Of a stretch of 64,000 nucleotides of DNA, positions 63,993 through 64,000 are shown in pieces; the stretch's first letter is position 1, and each line of letters opens with the position of its first letter. Both the position numbers and the translations under genes were made by a program. The stretch is from NCBI GenBank assembly GCA_963720375.1, contig CAVRFM010000010.1:1-64000 (forward strand), written 5' to 3'. The notes under the pieces were generated by a model. The model ran no database searches, was not told the origin of the DNA, and was given only the letters and a program-made list of their open reading frames with translations. Source of the stretch: JAPLHP01 sp963720375 (GTDB taxonomy: Bacteria; Chloroflexota; Dehalococcoidia; UBA2247; RBG-13-53-26).

Positions 63993-64000
63993 TCGATAAC
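63989..64000 (-). CDS. Last codons of an upstream gene cut by the window edge
   Basis: The frame GTT ATC GAA TGA overlaps the ATG of the YhaN-like gene (ATGA), the usual junction between coupled genes. By family precedent the upstream gene may be a metallophosphoesterase of the YhaO/SbcD type, but too little is present to confirm it. Confidence 0.3.
   Translation of the reverse strand, partial: VIE

Overview
The window looks like a chromosomal segment from an uncultured bacterium of the Chloroflexota, probably the Dehalococcoidia. The basis is inference from gene content: the rplU-rpmA-rpmE-DUF1385 order, the dxs / polyprenyl synthetase / PduO-type adenosyltransferase / hisA / hisI string, DUF6125 and DUF3795 proteins, and a taste for beta-helix, fibronectin-like and InlB-type repeat surface proteins. 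No rRNA or other firm taxonomic marker is present, so the assignment is tentative. Base composition is balanced and starts are often GTG or TTG.

Layout. 0-4.4 kb is an accessory patch: a tyrosine recombinase, an HNH-repeat/nuclease-like protein with a small acidic partner, a fibronectin-type lipoprotein, an XRE regulator with its probable operator, and remnants of a DNA methyltransferase and of a sugar amidotransferase. 4.4-28.5 kb is a large surface-polysaccharide and cell-envelope locus: PP-loop NAD-synthase-like enzyme, acyl carrier protein, AMP ligases, FemAB-like transferase, hexapeptide acyltransferase, DUF1616 and CPBP membrane proteins, a broken Wzx-like flippase, FrhB-like and polysaccharide pyruvyl transferase proteins, a polytopic membrane protein, a Gfo/Idh/MocA oxidoreductase, two family 2 glycosyltransferases, and two paralogous beta-helix surface proteins. 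Upstream of the glycosyltransferases lies a triple tandem array of a structured RNA, each copy ending in an intrinsic terminator; I consider this the most interesting element.

29-36.9 kb holds a truncated response regulator, an SGNH hydrolase, a C39-like protease with InlB repeats, MarR, a membrane hydrolase, a hotdog thioesterase with an unusual N-terminus, an orphan protein and several copies of a dispersed repeat. 37-44 kb is a conserved core: tRNA-Asp, then rpiB-dxs-polyprenyl synthetase-adenosyltransferase-hisA-hisI facing DUF1385-rpmE-rpmA-rplU. 44-48 kb carries several very small membrane proteins, a radical SAM/SPASM enzyme with a possible precursor peptide, and an Ntn-hydrolase-like protein. 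48-53 kb is a possible defence or stress patch (serine recombinase remnant, SIR2-domain protein, SDH-family Clp-fold protease, small helical proteins). 53-61 kb carries a fibronectin-type lipoprotein, a GH3 glycosidase and a cyclic-di-GMP pair (GGDEF and seven-PAS HD-GYP). 61-64 kb ends with a DUF6125 protein and a YhaN-like ATPase.

A pervasive oddity is that at least fourteen otherwise intact reading frames are broken by what in every case is explained by a single extra base (net +1). Such genes are annotated across their full extent; the two ORFs of each are halves of one gene. Whether this is sequence error or biology cannot be decided from one sequence.
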